This document shows, in pieces, positions 9,044 through 16,450 of a DNA stretch of 64,000 nucleotides. The translations under genes were made by a program, and so were the position numbers. Source of the DNA: Oscillospiraceae bacterium (GTDB lineage Bacteria > Bacillota > Clostridia > Oscillospirales > Ruminococcaceae); NCBI GenBank assembly GCA_022835495.1, contig BQOK01000001.1, positions 2,728,001 through 2,792,000 on the forward strand, in the 5' to 3' direction. The notes under the pieces are model-generated. The model was not told where the DNA came from and ran no database searches. It saw only the letters and a program-made list of their open reading frames with translations. Position 1 is the first letter of the stretch. Each line of letters starts with the position of its first letter.

Positions 9044-9464
9044 AGCCGCCGCCTCCCTTCCCGCCGGCCAGCTTTTCCAGCAGGTCCAGCAGCCGGGCCT
9101 GTTCCTCCCCGGTCAGCGCGGCGGCCGCCTGTGCGTCCCACCGGGCAAACAGCGCATGGCTCAGCTCAAAGGCCTCCCGGCCCCGGCCGGTCAGCTCCAG
9201 CGTTTGGGCGCGCCGGTCCTGCGGGTGGGGGCGGCGCAGCAAAAAATCGCCCTGTTCCAGCTTTGCAAGGCTGCGGGCGGTGTGGCCGGCGTCCATGTGC
9301 AGGGCCGCCGCGAGCTGGCCCGGCGTACAGCCCGGGTGCCTGCCCACATAAAGGATAAAAAACAGCAGCCCCTGCGACAGGCCCAGCTTCCCCAGCTCCC
9401 GGCTGCAATACCCCGCAAAATCGCGCCGCAGCAGGGTGATGTAATACGCGATGGATGAAACCAC
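9015..9464 (-). CDS. bilQ: BilQ-like MarR-family transcriptional regulator
   Basis: A 149-residue winged-helix MarR protein; the recognition region is TPGQLAAALHMDAGHTARSLAKLEQ-like, followed by the wing RRPHPQDRRAQ. The GTG at 9464 is chosen because a GAAGG site lies seven bases upstream and because the promoter -10 box (9494-9499) would place transcription start near 9487, inside any longer reading frame. It is the first gene of the MarR, reductase, flavodoxin operon and probably represses it: two perfect palindromes overlap its promoter. The inducer (a bilin or related tetrapyrrole) is conjecture. Confidence 0.85.
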   Translation of the reverse strand: MVSSIAYYITLLRRDFAGYCSRELGKLGLSQGLLFFILYVGRHPGCTPGQLAAALHMDAGHTARSLAKLEQGDFLLRRPHPQDRRAQTLELTGRGREAFELSHALFARWDAQAAAALTGEEQARLLDLLEKLAGGKGGGGCVRGDFPAD

Positions 9465-9481
9465 AGGCGCACCTTCTTTCT

Positions 9482-9522
9482 TTGACAAAGTCAAGTATAT
9501 CCAAAATATTTGACTTTGTCAA
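9482..9522 (-). promoter_or_regulatory. bil operon promoter with two palindromic operators
   Basis: On the minus strand a consensus promoter has -35 TTGACA (9522-9517), a 17-base spacer and -10 TATACT (9499-9494). Two perfect 13-base palindromes, TTGACTTTGTCAA (9510-9522) and TTGACAAAGTCAA (9482-9494), are centred 28 bases apart. One covers the -35 box and the other lies at the start site. This is the geometry expected for repression by the MarR dimer encoded first in the operon. Confidence 0.88.
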
Positions 9523-9552
9523 GTATATGCCTGCCCCTCCTCTTCCCCACAC

Positions 9553-9592
9553 GGAAGAAGGCGCCCTGCCTTGCGGCAGGGCGCCTTCTTCC
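9553..9592 (-). terminator. Hairpin downstream of the sugar ABC permease genes
   Basis: An 18-base perfect stem (arms 9553-9570 and 9575-9592) with loop TTGC follows the MalG-like permease stop. The T-tract is imperfect, so it may act as a terminator or an mRNA-stabilising end. Confidence 0.65.
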
Positions 9593-9648
9593 AAAGGAGA
9601 AAAACACCAAATATGGAGATAGCAAAGTTTGGGTGGGCAACCGAAAAC

Positions 9649-10509
9649 TCAGCCCTTGATGGCGCCCGCCGTGAGCCCCTTGATGATCTGCTTTTGCAGC
9701 ACCACGTAGATCACGATGATGGGCACCACAATCAGCGTTACGGACGCCGCCATGAGGCCGTAGTCCGTGCTCTCGCGGGAGGATATCTCGCGCAGCAGGC
9801 GGGTGACGGGCCATTGATCCTCCAGGCGCAAAAAGAACATCTGGGTGAACAGATCGTTGTAGCTCCACAAAAAGCTGAAGATGGCCACGGTCACAAAGCT
9901 GGGCTTGGTGATGGGCACGATCACCTTGGTGAAGATGCGCACCGGGGTGCAGCCCTCAATAAAAGCCGCCTCCTCCAGGTCGATGGGCAGGCCGCGGATG
10001 TAGCCCATCAGCACCACGATCGCAAACGACAGGTTGCCCGCGATCTGCGGCAGAATGACGGACAGGCGGCTCAGCCACACGCTGGAAGTGTTGGTGATGC
10101 CCCAGCTGTTCTCCATCTGGAACACGGGAATGATGGTGGCAAAAGCCGGAAACATCATGCTGGCGATCACCAGGCTCTGCAGGGCCTTGCGGCCCTTAAA
10201 ATGGTAACGCGCCAGACCATAGGCCGCCAGGCCCGCAAAAATGACCACGAACACCGTCACCAGGCCCGAGATAATGATACTGTTGCCGTAAGCGCCCCAA
10301 ATGTTGAACCGGGTGAACGCCCTGCTGTAGTTTTTCGTGGTGAACAATTCCCCCAGGGGCAGCACAAACGAGTTCGCCACGATCTGGGTGCGGTCCTTAA
10401 ACGAGTTCAGGATCACCCACAGGAAGGGATAAACAGTGGTCACCGCCCACAGGGAAAGCACAAGGTAGATCACGATCTTGCTGATGGAAAAGCCTTTTTT
10501 CTCGATCAA
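9649..10509 (-). CDS. Carbohydrate ABC transporter permease, MalG-type
   Basis: A 286-residue inner-membrane permease with six predicted helices. It opens with an amphipathic stretch and the helix IVIYLVLSLWAVTTVYPFLW. The EAA loop that docks the ATPase (EEAAFIEGCTPVRIF) lies near residues 178-192. It forms the heterodimeric channel with the MalF-type permease 15 bases upstream and is fed by the binding lipoprotein at 11508-12899. No ATPase is encoded nearby, so a shared MsmX-like ATPase elsewhere is implied. Confidence 0.92.
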   Translation of the reverse strand: MIEKKGFSISKIVIYLVLSLWAVTTVYPFLWVILNSFKDRTQIVANSFVLPLGELFTTKNYSRAFTRFNIWGAYGNSIIISGLVTVFVVIFAGLAAYGLARYHFKGRKALQSLVIASMMFPAFATIIPVFQMENSWGITNTSSVWLSRLSVILPQIAGNLSFAIVVLMGYIRGLPIDLEEAAFIEGCTPVRIFTKVIVPITKPSFVTVAIFSFLWSYNDLFTQMFFLRLEDQWPVTRLLREISSRESTDYGLMAASVTLIVVPIIVIYVVLQKQIIKGLTAGAIKG

Positions 10510-10524
10510 CTCTCCTGCACCCCC

Positions 10525-11415
10525 TTAATAATCTTTCTCTTTGAAGATGGCGTTGGCCAGCTGGCTGATTACCACGCCCAGCACCACAATGGCAATGGCG
10601 ATGGCGCTGGCATAGTCCACATCCTTGGCGTTAAAGGTCTGGAAATACATATACGTGCCGGTGAGCCAGGTTGTTTCAACAGGCATGCCGTTGGGGAACA
10701 TGACCCAGGGCAGGTCGAACACCTTCAGCGCGCCGGTGATCGCCAGGGTAAGGCAGGTGCACAGCACGTTGTGCAAAAGCGGCACGGTGATGTGCCACAC
10801 CCGCTGAATGCCGGAGGCTCCGTCAATGGCGGCGGCCTCGTACAGGTCGGCCGAGATATTGTTCAGGCCGGTCACGATAATCACAAAATAGAAGCCTATG
10901 TACTGCCACACCACCGGCACCATCAGGGTAAACAGGGCGTGGACCTCATCCTTGAAGTCCACCAGCTCGCTGGCGCCCAGCGAAAGGCGCAGCTGGTTGA
11001 GCATGCCGGTGTCGTATAAAAACACCAGGTTGAACATAAGGCCCAGCGCGGTGGCCGAGATCACGATGGGGAAAAAGTACACGGTGCGGAAGAACTGCTG
11101 GCCCTTGGAGATATTGTCCACCAGCAGCGCCAGCAGCAGGGCGATGCCCACCTGGAACACGATGGTCACGCCCATCATAATAAAGGTATTGCCCACCGCA
11201 GTGCGCATGCTGCTGTCGGTAAAAAGCTTTACATAGTTCTCGTAGAACGGCTCGTTCACACCCTTGGCCCCGGTGCCGAGGCCCCGGATCTTCATGAAGC
11301 TGTTATAGATGTTGCGCAGAAAAGGGTAATACAGATACAGGATCATAAAGATAAAAGCCGGAGTGAGAAACAGGAGCAATGGTTTTTTGTTTTTATAAAC
11401 CATGGAAGAATTCAT
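10525..11415 (-). CDS. Carbohydrate ABC transporter permease, MalF/UgpA-type
   Basis: A 296-residue permease with six predicted helices. The EAA motif is YEAAAIDGASGIQRVW in the C-terminal half. It starts with MNSSMVYKNKK at 11415; a second ATG four codons later is also possible, and neither has a strong ribosome site. A terminator-like hairpin separates it from the solute-binding gene upstream and probably lowers permease expression relative to the binding protein, as is common in such operons. Confidence 0.92.
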   Translation of the reverse strand: MNSSMVYKNKKPLLLFLTPAFIFMILYLYYPFLRNIYNSFMKIRGLGTGAKGVNEPFYENYVKLFTDSSMRTAVGNTFIMMGVTIVFQVGIALLLALLVDNISKGQQFFRTVYFFPIVISATALGLMFNLVFLYDTGMLNQLRLSLGASELVDFKDEVHALFTLMVPVVWQYIGFYFVIIVTGLNNISADLYEAAAIDGASGIQRVWHITVPLLHNVLCTCLTLAITGALKVFDLPWVMFPNGMPVETTWLTGTYMYFQTFNAKDVDYASAIAIAIVVLGVVISQLANAIFKEKDY

Positions 11416-11435
11416 TGTTGCCCACGCTTTCTTTT

Positions 11436-11475
11436 AAAAAGCCGGAGAGGCTTTTTGAGGCACTCTCCGGCTTTT
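11436..11475 (-). terminator. Intercistronic attenuating hairpin
   Basis: A GCCGGAGAG/CTCTCCGGC stem ending in TTTTTA on the minus strand lies between the binding-protein stop (11508) and the permease start (11415). It likely gives partial termination, so that binding protein exceeds permease. Confidence 0.75.
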
Positions 11476-11507
11476 CATGCCTTAGATTTTTGTAGCTGCC
11501 GGGGGGC

Positions 11508-12899
11508 TTAGCCCTGGGCGGCGGCGATCAGGTCGATGACCTCGTCCACACTGGCGGCGATGTCGGCCTTGCCAGTCACGATGTTGGCCATACCGGGAAC
11601 GAACACGGGGTTGCGGGTCTCACCCTGGAACTGGTCCTGCACCGCGCCGGCTGTGCCGGTGGCGCCGTTGGACATTTCCAGGCCGGCCTTCTGCAGGCTG
11701 TTCAGCTTGCTGTCGTCCACCTTTACACCGGCCTTCAGGGCGGTGGTCAGGTTGCCGGAGGCCTCGCAGAACTTGGCGACCTGCTCGTCGCTGGTCATGA
11801 ACTGCACAAAGCTCACGGCAGCGGCCTGCTTGTCGGGGTCGGCCCAGGCCTTCTGGGTGATGAAGTAACCGGAGGACAGGCCGGCGATGATGTCGGTGGT
11901 CTTGCGGTTGTTCTTGCCGGGCACGTAGGTCACGGTAAAGTGGGACAGCTGCTCCTCATCGGCGGGGATGTTGTTGTCGGCGTCGGCGCCGCAGGCAGCG
12001 GCCACGCCGTTGACCTTCCAGGAGCCGTCCAGCCAGAACGCGGCCTTGCCGCCGGTGAACAGGGCAAACATCTCGTCGTCCTTGGCGCTGGTGGTGTTCT
12101 TGGGCAGGTAGCCGGCCTCGTACAGGGCCTTGATGTCGCCAATGCCGTCGATCCAGGCCTGATGCTGCACGTTGCCCGCATCCTTGGTGGGCAGCACGTT
12201 GTGGGTGGCGGGGGTCAGGAAGTTGTAGATGCAGAACTCAAACCAGTAGTGGGGGATCTCACCCAGGCTGGCGGCAATGGGGGTGTAGCCCTTGCCCTTG
12301 ATGGTCTCGCACATCTCCATGAACTGATCCCAGGTGGTGTTGGCGTCGGGCACAGCCACGCCGCAGGCCTCCAGCACGTCCTTGTTCACGAACAGGCCTT
12401 CCCAGAAGCCGTTCACAGGCACGCTGTAGTTTTTGCCGTCCACGGGGGAGGCGCCCAGCATGTCGTCCTTCATGTTGGAAGCGTAGTCGGGGTAGACCGA
12501 GCGGATCTCGTCGATGGACACAACCTTGGGAGTGCCCTCGATGAAGGAGTTGGAGTCGGCGCCGTTGAAGAAGAACAGCACGTCGGGCTCGCTGCCGGTC
12601 TCAAAGTCGGCCAAAACCTGGGCCTTGAATTCTTCGTTGGAAGTGGCGGTGGCGTCCTCCACGGTGTTGCCGGTCGCTTTCTCCCAAGCCGCCACAGCGT
12701 CCTTGTAGTTCTGGGCGTTGGAGTCGGTGCCCGCATAGGTGGTGACCACGCGGATGCTGGTGGGCGCGGGGGCAGCCGGGGTGCTGTCAGCCGGCTGCGA
12801 GGCCGGCTGAGAAGCCGGTGTGCTGCTAGCAGCACCGCCGCAGGCTACCAAAGACAAGCCCATGGCCACGGCCAGAACAAGTGCAAGTGCCTTTTTCAT
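11508..12899 (-). CDS. Extracellular sugar-binding lipoprotein of an ABC transporter
   Basis: A 463-residue family-1 type solute-binding protein. The N-terminus is a lipoprotein signal (KKALALVLAV then LVAC with lipidated Cys20), followed by a Ser/Thr/Pro/Ala-rich linker and the two-lobe binding fold (EEFKAQVLADFETGSEPDVL and FTGGKAAFWLDGSWKV). The start at 12899 places the signal peptide at the N-terminus; an upstream in-frame extension has no signal character. It is first in the ABC cluster and next to a YesM-type kinase, which suggests inducible uptake of an oligosaccharide. The GH94 phosphorylase and phosphohexomutase upstream suggest a beta-glucoside. Confidence 0.92.
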   Translation of the reverse strand: MKKALALVLAVAMGLSLVACGGAASSTPASQPASQPADSTPAAPAPTSIRVVTTYAGTDSNAQNYKDAVAAWEKATGNTVEDATATSNEEFKAQVLADFETGSEPDVLFFFNGADSNSFIEGTPKVVSIDEIRSVYPDYASNMKDDMLGASPVDGKNYSVPVNGFWEGLFVNKDVLEACGVAVPDANTTWDQFMEMCETIKGKGYTPIAASLGEIPHYWFEFCIYNFLTPATHNVLPTKDAGNVQHQAWIDGIGDIKALYEAGYLPKNTTSAKDDEMFALFTGGKAAFWLDGSWKVNGVAAACGADADNNIPADEEQLSHFTVTYVPGKNNRKTTDIIAGLSSGYFITQKAWADPDKQAAAVSFVQFMTSDEQVAKFCEASGNLTTALKAGVKVDDSKLNSLQKAGLEMSNGATGTAGAVQDQFQGETRNPVFVPGMANIVTGKADIAASVDEVIDLIAAAQG

Positions 12900-13011
12900 T
12901 ATGTATACCTCCATTTTTTGGGCCGCATCGCGGCCATTTGCTGTGTCTATATAATATCGCATTTCCCGCCTTTTTTTAATGAACGCACTTGCTTTTTATT
13001 GCCTAAACTTG

Positions 13012-14856
13012 TCAAGCTTGTGGAAGCCTTACACGCATTGACGAAAGTGTATTCCCGTTTTTGGTGGTTTTGACGGAAAGCCCGCTCTCCTCGCCGTACA
13101 GAATGCGGAGCCGCTGGTGCACGTTGCGGATTCCAAGGCTGGTGGCGCCGATGCCGGCGGGCTGTTCCTCGCTTGTGAGCAGCGCCCGAATGCGCCCCTC
13201 GGCGTCCGGCGTAAGGGGCGAGTCGTTCTCCACCTCCAGGCTCATCCACTCGCTGTTCTCGCGGCGTGCGCGGATCACGATCACCCCGTGCTGCTTGTTG
13301 CCCACCCCGTGTTCCACCGCGTTTTCCAAAATGGGCTGCATCACCAGGCGCGGCACCTGCATCTCCAAAAGGCTCTCGTCGATCTCGCGCTCCACCGTAA
13401 GGCGGCGGCCCAGCCGGTGCCCAATGATGGTTAGGTAGGCGTTCACATAGTGCAGCTCCTCCGACAGGCGGATGGTGGAGCGGTGGCTGCGGTCCATAGT
13501 GGCCTCCAAAATGGTGGACAGCGCCTCCAGCATCATGCTGACCTTCACATCCCCCGCAAGCCGGGCCTCCCAGTTGATGACCTCCAGTGTATTGCCCAAA
13601 AAGTGCGGGTTGATCTGGCTTTGCAGCGCCATAATCCGGGCGTCCCGCAGGGCCAGCTCCTCCCGGTAGATGCGCTCGAACTGATTTTGCAGCTGGCCGC
13701 TCATGCGGTTGAACTGCCCGCCCAGGTATTCCAGCTCGGCGCTGCCCATTTTCCGCTCCTCCACCTGCACGCCGAACTCGCCCTGCTCAATGCGGTTCGA
13801 GGCCGCGGTGAGCAGGTTCACCGGCCGGTTGATCTTGCGGTGGAAAAACAGGAACACGCTGGCCATCAGCGGGATCAGTAGCAGCGCAATGGCCCCCAGC
13901 GTGCGGAAGTAGGGCGCGCTCTGCGAGAGCAGGCCGGTCATGTCGGCCTCCACCACGTAGGTGAGGGTAAACCGGTCGGCGGCCTGGCGGCCGTAAATCC
14001 AGGCAAAGTCGGGCTTACCCTCCACCCGGGCCACCTCGATCTCCCCCGCCGCGTCGTAGTCAAACGCCGGGGGCGAGATCGCCTCGCCCGTTACAAAGCG
14101 GCAGCCGCCCTCCTGCCCGGCGCCGCCCTGGCGCGCGCCGTCTTCCAGGGCTCCCTGCACGCCGGCCGTACCACGCGTTTCCACCGTGACCACCGCGCCC
14201 CGGTTCCATCCCTGCTCGATCAGGTTGCCCAGCTGCAGGATGTCCGGTTCCAGCTCCAGCGTGAGCGCGGCAATGGGCTGCGCGCCGTTGAAAATGCACC
14301 GGGTCAGGTAGACGCGGCCCTCCACGTTCAAAAACGCGATATGCCCTTCCAGCGAATCGGCCAGCGCCAGCACCTGGCCCTGCACCTTTTCCAGGTAAAA
14401 TTCATGATCCTTATACTGGCCCCGGTTGATCAGCCCCTGGTCGTAGTAATAGACGGTCTTGTCCACCCCTGAAAGAAACTGCACATTGGAGTAGCGCACC
14501 AGGGCATGGTTGCGGTACTGGTTGCGCAGGTAGGTGTTGATCGCCTGGTACAATTCGCTGTCGCTGGCGCCCAGGCCGCCGTCCTGGCTGGACATATAGC
14601 GCAGCCAGGCCTGCTTGATCTCCCCGGTGTAGGTGGCCGAGATGCTCTGGTTGACCACCTGTTCCAGCTGCACCCCGCTGATGCCGGCCTGGTTCTCCAC
14701 CGTCGAGGCAATGACCTGCGACACCTTTTCATACATGTTCCGGTTCAGATAGTACCCCGAAAGGCAGAGCAGCAGCACCAGCGGCAGCACCCAGCACCCC
14801 AGCACCAGGGCCACCAGGCTCCACCGCAGCGAGATGCGCTTCCGTTTTTCTTTCAT
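13012..14856 (-). CDS. YesM-family sensor histidine kinase
   Basis: A 614-residue membrane kinase. There is a first helix at about residues 12-34, an extracellular sensor domain to about 315, a second helix (LGAIALLLIPLMASVFLFF), a HAMP-like linker, and the His_kinase box LQSQINPHFLGNTLEVI, in which the usual Tyr after NPHFL is Gly. The ATPase domain has N-box NAVEHGVG and glycine box GIRNVHQRL. It lies directly upstream of the binding lipoprotein gene and probably senses the transported sugar or its binding protein. Its likely partner regulator is the orphan YesN-like gene at 6452-7234. Confidence 0.9.
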   Translation of the reverse strand: MKEKRKRISLRWSLVALVLGCWVLPLVLLLCLSGYYLNRNMYEKVSQVIASTVENQAGISGVQLEQVVNQSISATYTGEIKQAWLRYMSSQDGGLGASDSELYQAINTYLRNQYRNHALVRYSNVQFLSGVDKTVYYYDQGLINRGQYKDHEFYLEKVQGQVLALADSLEGHIAFLNVEGRVYLTRCIFNGAQPIAALTLELEPDILQLGNLIEQGWNRGAVVTVETRGTAGVQGALEDGARQGGAGQEGGCRFVTGEAISPPAFDYDAAGEIEVARVEGKPDFAWIYGRQAADRFTLTYVVEADMTGLLSQSAPYFRTLGAIALLLIPLMASVFLFFHRKINRPVNLLTAASNRIEQGEFGVQVEERKMGSAELEYLGGQFNRMSGQLQNQFERIYREELALRDARIMALQSQINPHFLGNTLEVINWEARLAGDVKVSMMLEALSTILEATMDRSHRSTIRLSEELHYVNAYLTIIGHRLGRRLTVEREIDESLLEMQVPRLVMQPILENAVEHGVGNKQHGVIVIRARRENSEWMSLEVENDSPLTPDAEGRIRALLTSEEQPAGIGATSLGIRNVHQRLRILYGEESGLSVKTTKNGNTLSSMRVRLPQA

Positions 14857-14922
14857 AAAACCCCTCCCCGGGCAGGCATATTTTGCTTTATTATAACACA
14901 GTCCGCCGCGCCCCGGGCACTA

Positions 14923-14959
14923 AAAAGCGGGGGCGCACGTTTTGTGCGCCCCCGCTTTT
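14923..14959 (-). terminator. Intrinsic terminator downstream of the phosphohexomutase gene
   Basis: A 16-base perfect stem (AAAAGCGGGGGCGCAC at 14923-14938, complement 14944-14959) begins 12 bases past the stop and is followed by TTTTAG on the minus strand. Confidence 0.85.
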
Positions 14960-14971
14960 GGCTGTTTGCTG

Positions 14972-16384
14972 TCACAGGCCCAGGAACTGCTGCATGCAGT
15001 CGGCCTCTGCGTCGGCCTCCCGCATGGTGGGCATCTCGCAGAAGATGCGCAGCAAAGGCTCGGTGCCCGAAAACCGTGCGATGATCCACCCGCCGTTCGC
15101 AAAATAGACCTTGCAGCCGTCCTGATAGCTCACCCGTTCCACCTCATGGACAAAGGTGGGCAGCAGCTTATCCTCCAGCAGCTGGGTGTAGATCTCGGCC
15201 TTTTTGGCCTGGCTGAAGCGGTAGTCCCGCTCGGCCATCTCACAGCGGCCGTACTGCTGCTCGATCTCCTGCCACAGCTGGCTCAGGCTGCGGCCGGTTT
15301 TGGCCACCATTTCCACCAGCAGGCTGCCGGCATAAATGCCGTCCTTGCCCTGGATGTGCCCCCGCACGGTCAGGCCGCCGCTGCTCTCGCCGCCAATGAT
15401 GGCCCCGGTCTCCAGCATTTTGCCGGACACATATTTAAAGCCCACCGGTACCTCGTAGCACTGCTCGCCAAAGGAGGCGGCGATGCGGTCTAATAGATGG
15501 GTGGTGGCGATGTTGCGCACCGCGCTGCCCTTCCAGCCCTTGTATTTCAGCAGGTAGTAATACAGCAGCACCAGGATCTTGTTGGGGTGTAAAAACTCAC
15601 CCGTGTCGTCGATCACGCCCAGCCGGTCCGCGTCGCCGTCGGTGGCGATACCCAGGTCACAGTGATGCTCGATCACAAAGTTGATCAGGCCCGCCAGGGT
15701 CTTTTCGCTGGGGGCGGGCAGGCGCCCTCCGAACAGCGCGTCCCGCCGCTCGTGAATGACCTCCACCCCGCACCGTGCGGTCAGCAGGATGGTCTGCAGC
15801 GCCGTCTGCGACACGCCATACATGGGGTCCAGGGCAATGTGCAGCCCCGCCTCGCGGATGGCCTTCATGTCCACCGCTTCCATAATGTTGTCGATGTATT
15901 CGTTCATGGGGTCGATGTACTCCACCAGCCCCTGGGCCAGCGCCTCGGGCAGCTCCACAATGGGGCGCTCACGGCTTTCGGCCATGCGGATGTAACCCTC
16001 CAGCTCGCTGGTAAACACCTCGTCCGCGTCGCGGCCGCCCTCCATGAACACCTTGATGCCGTTGTAAATGGCCGGGTTGTGGCTGGCGGTCACCGCCATA
16101 CCGTAGGGGAAGCCCTTGCCCGCCACGGTGAACATGACCAGGGGGGTGGGGCTGTCGCGGTGGATGATCGAGGTGTGTACCCCCGCCCCCGCAAAGGCCT
16201 CGGCCGCCCAGCCGGCGGCCTCTTGGCTCAAAAAGCGCCGGTCATAGCCGATCACAAAGCCCTTGTCGGCCACGCCGTCCTCCTTCATTTTGTAAGCCAG
16301 GGCCGCCGCCAAAAGCTGCACGTTCTCCCGGGTGAACTCATCTCCTATGACGGCGCGCCAGCCGCCGGTACCGAACTTGATCAT
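14972..16384 (-). CDS. Phosphoglucomutase/phosphomannomutase family protein
   Basis: A 470-residue alpha-D-phosphohexomutase that interconverts hexose 1- and 6-phosphates. Motifs appear in order: substrate loop FGTGGWR at the N-terminus, phosphoserine loop TASHNP, Mg2+ loop DGDADR, sugar loop GGESSG and phosphate loop RFSGTEP. The gene follows the GH94 phosphorylase by 66 bases. That pairing makes metabolic sense: phosphorolysis of a disaccharide yields a sugar 1-phosphate that this enzyme would convert to the 6-phosphate for glycolysis. Glucose versus other hexoses cannot be settled from sequence. Confidence 0.92.
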   Translation of the reverse strand: MIKFGTGGWRAVIGDEFTRENVQLLAAALAYKMKEDGVADKGFVIGYDRRFLSQEAAGWAAEAFAGAGVHTSIIHRDSPTPLVMFTVAGKGFPYGMAVTASHNPAIYNGIKVFMEGGRDADEVFTSELEGYIRMAESRERPIVELPEALAQGLVEYIDPMNEYIDNIMEAVDMKAIREAGLHIALDPMYGVSQTALQTILLTARCGVEVIHERRDALFGGRLPAPSEKTLAGLINFVIEHHCDLGIATDGDADRLGVIDDTGEFLHPNKILVLLYYYLLKYKGWKGSAVRNIATTHLLDRIAASFGEQCYEVPVGFKYVSGKMLETGAIIGGESSGGLTVRGHIQGKDGIYAGSLLVEMVAKTGRSLSQLWQEIEQQYGRCEMAERDYRFSQAKKAEIYTQLLEDKLLPTFVHEVERVSYQDGCKVYFANGGWIIARFSGTEPLLRIFCEMPTMREADAEADCMQQFLGL

Positions 16385-16450
16385 TTCTGCTTGCCTCTTC
16401 TCGTTATGATGTAGGGCCCCCGCCGGGGGCGTGTGCCGGCGCCGGGCGTT

